From assembly GCF_001423125.1 (NCBI RefSeq), contig NZ_LMNW01000032.1:214-64213 (forward strand): a DNA stretch of 64,000 nt. Reading direction: 5' to 3'. Made by a program: the position numbers and the translations under genes. The notes beneath the pieces were generated by a model. That model saw only the letters and a list, made by a program, of their open reading frames with translations, was not told the origin of the DNA and did no database searches. Shown in pieces: positions 63,444 through 64,000 of this stretch (positions are counted from its first letter, which is position 1; each line of letters begins with the position of its first letter). The stretch comes from Duganella sp. Leaf126. GTDB taxonomy: Bacteria; Pseudomonadota; Gammaproteobacteria; Burkholderiales; Burkholderiaceae_D.

Positions 63444-64000
63444 ATGACCGACATGACACGTCGCGGCATCCTGGCCGGCGCCGCTGCCGGTGCGGTAGCG
63501 CTGGGCGCTGCGGCAGCGGCCAAAGCGGCCGAGTTCGGCAACCCGAGCCGGCCGCCGCAAGGCGCCATCAATTCTTCAGCGATCGCCAACGCCGATCCGG
63601 GCCCGCAAAACCCGGCGCTGCGCGATGTGCTGCCGTCGTTTACCAATCCGCCGGCCACCGATGTCGGCGGCATGCCGATTCCCTGGAACTCGTTCAACAT
63701 GGCGCACAAGCGCATCCAGGATGGCGGCTGGGCGCGCGAGGTGACCACCAAGGCCTTTCCCGTCTCGAAGGACATCGCCGGCGTCAACATGCGCCTGGGA
63801 CCTGGCGGCGTGCGCGAGCTGCACTGGCACCAGCAGGCCGAGTGGGCCATCGTCACCGTGGGCGAGGTCCGCATCACCACCCTCGACAGCCAGGGCCGCG
63901 CCGAGGTGGCCGATGTCGGCGTGGGCGACATCTGGTACTTCCCGCCCGGCCTGCCCCACTCGCTGCAGGGCCTTGGCAACAATGGCGGCGAGTTCGTGCT
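63444..64000 (+). CDS. Oxalate decarboxylase-type bicupin (5' part; cut by the window end)
   Basis: First 185 residues of a Tat-exported enzyme. The twin-arginine signal is TRRGILAGAAAGAVALG. The first cupin domain has the manganese ligands in RELHWHQQAEW (two His and a Glu) and the last His in FPPGLPHSLQG. These match bicupin oxalate decarboxylases, which turn oxalate into formate and CO2 and use up protons. The ATG at 63444 has GAGGAG ahead. A second cupin domain should lie past 64000. No stop is present in the window. Confidence 0.85.
   Translation, partial: MTDMTRRGILAGAAAGAVALGAAAAAKAAEFGNPSRPPQGAINSSAIANADPGPQNPALRDVLPSFTNPPATDVGGMPIPWNSFNMAHKRIQDGGWAREVTTKAFPVSKDIAGVNMRLGPGGVRELHWHQQAEWAIVTVGEVRITTLDSQGRAEVADVGVGDIWYFPPGLPHSLQGLGNNGGEFV

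Overview
The window is high-GC proteobacterial chromosome whose gene families point to a betaproteobacterium of the Oxalobacteraceae (Massilia, Duganella or Janthinobacterium type). Pointers are PEP-CTERM surface proteins, an apaG/rpe/gph/trpEGDC block, paired DUF2868 and DUF3482-type GTPase genes, a DUF3649/PepSY/DUF3325 iron cluster and a chromosomal eptA. The genus is inferred; no 16S sequence is inside the window. I found no transposase, integrase, prophage or CRISPR array.

Left edge (1-10 kb), mostly minus strand. Bases 1-204 hold tandem promoters and the leader of an rRNA operon that runs off the left edge. Next come a membrane-protein/GTPase pair, then a lipid A remodelling module: response regulator, sensor kinase, eptA and a PAP2 phosphatase. 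A TTTAAC-N5-TTTAAC direct repeat sits in front of eptA. A crotonase, a universal stress protein and mltA follow.

Core metabolism (10-27 kb). apaG and rpe-gph lead into a trp operon that starts with a 28-codon leader peptide containing four Trp codons and a clear attenuator hairpin, then trpE, trpG, trpD and trpC. A minus-strand iron-type operon (DUF3649, PepSY, DUF3325) has a candidate Fur box at its start. A minus-strand run follows: UbiH-type hydroxylase, DsbC, a two-subunit molybdenum hydroxylase with its MocA-like maturase, and an M61 peptidase. A tRNA-Phe gene ends this part.

Accessory-looking stretch (27-58 kb), bracketed by two identical tRNA-Phe genes. It carries two PEP-CTERM proteins, a sugar transporter, DUF2256 and DUF2945 proteins, a KfrA-like coiled-coil protein whose 3' end lies in a 42-bp tandem repeat, a fasciclin protein, a Pat-type protein acetyltransferase, nhaR/terC/terB-like genes, an endonuclease VIII homologue, a GntP permease, an orphan amino-acid binding protein, and a concentration of exported peptidases (S8, M1 and two S9).

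Right edge (58-64 kb). A chemoreceptor faces a three-gene operon of ExbB-like, ExbD-like and an unrecognised membrane-anchored coiled-coil protein with a sugar-binding-like C-terminal domain. This is the best candidate here for an undescribed system: a proton-driven motor with a non-TonB partner. The window ends inside a Tat-exported oxalate decarboxylase-type bicupin.
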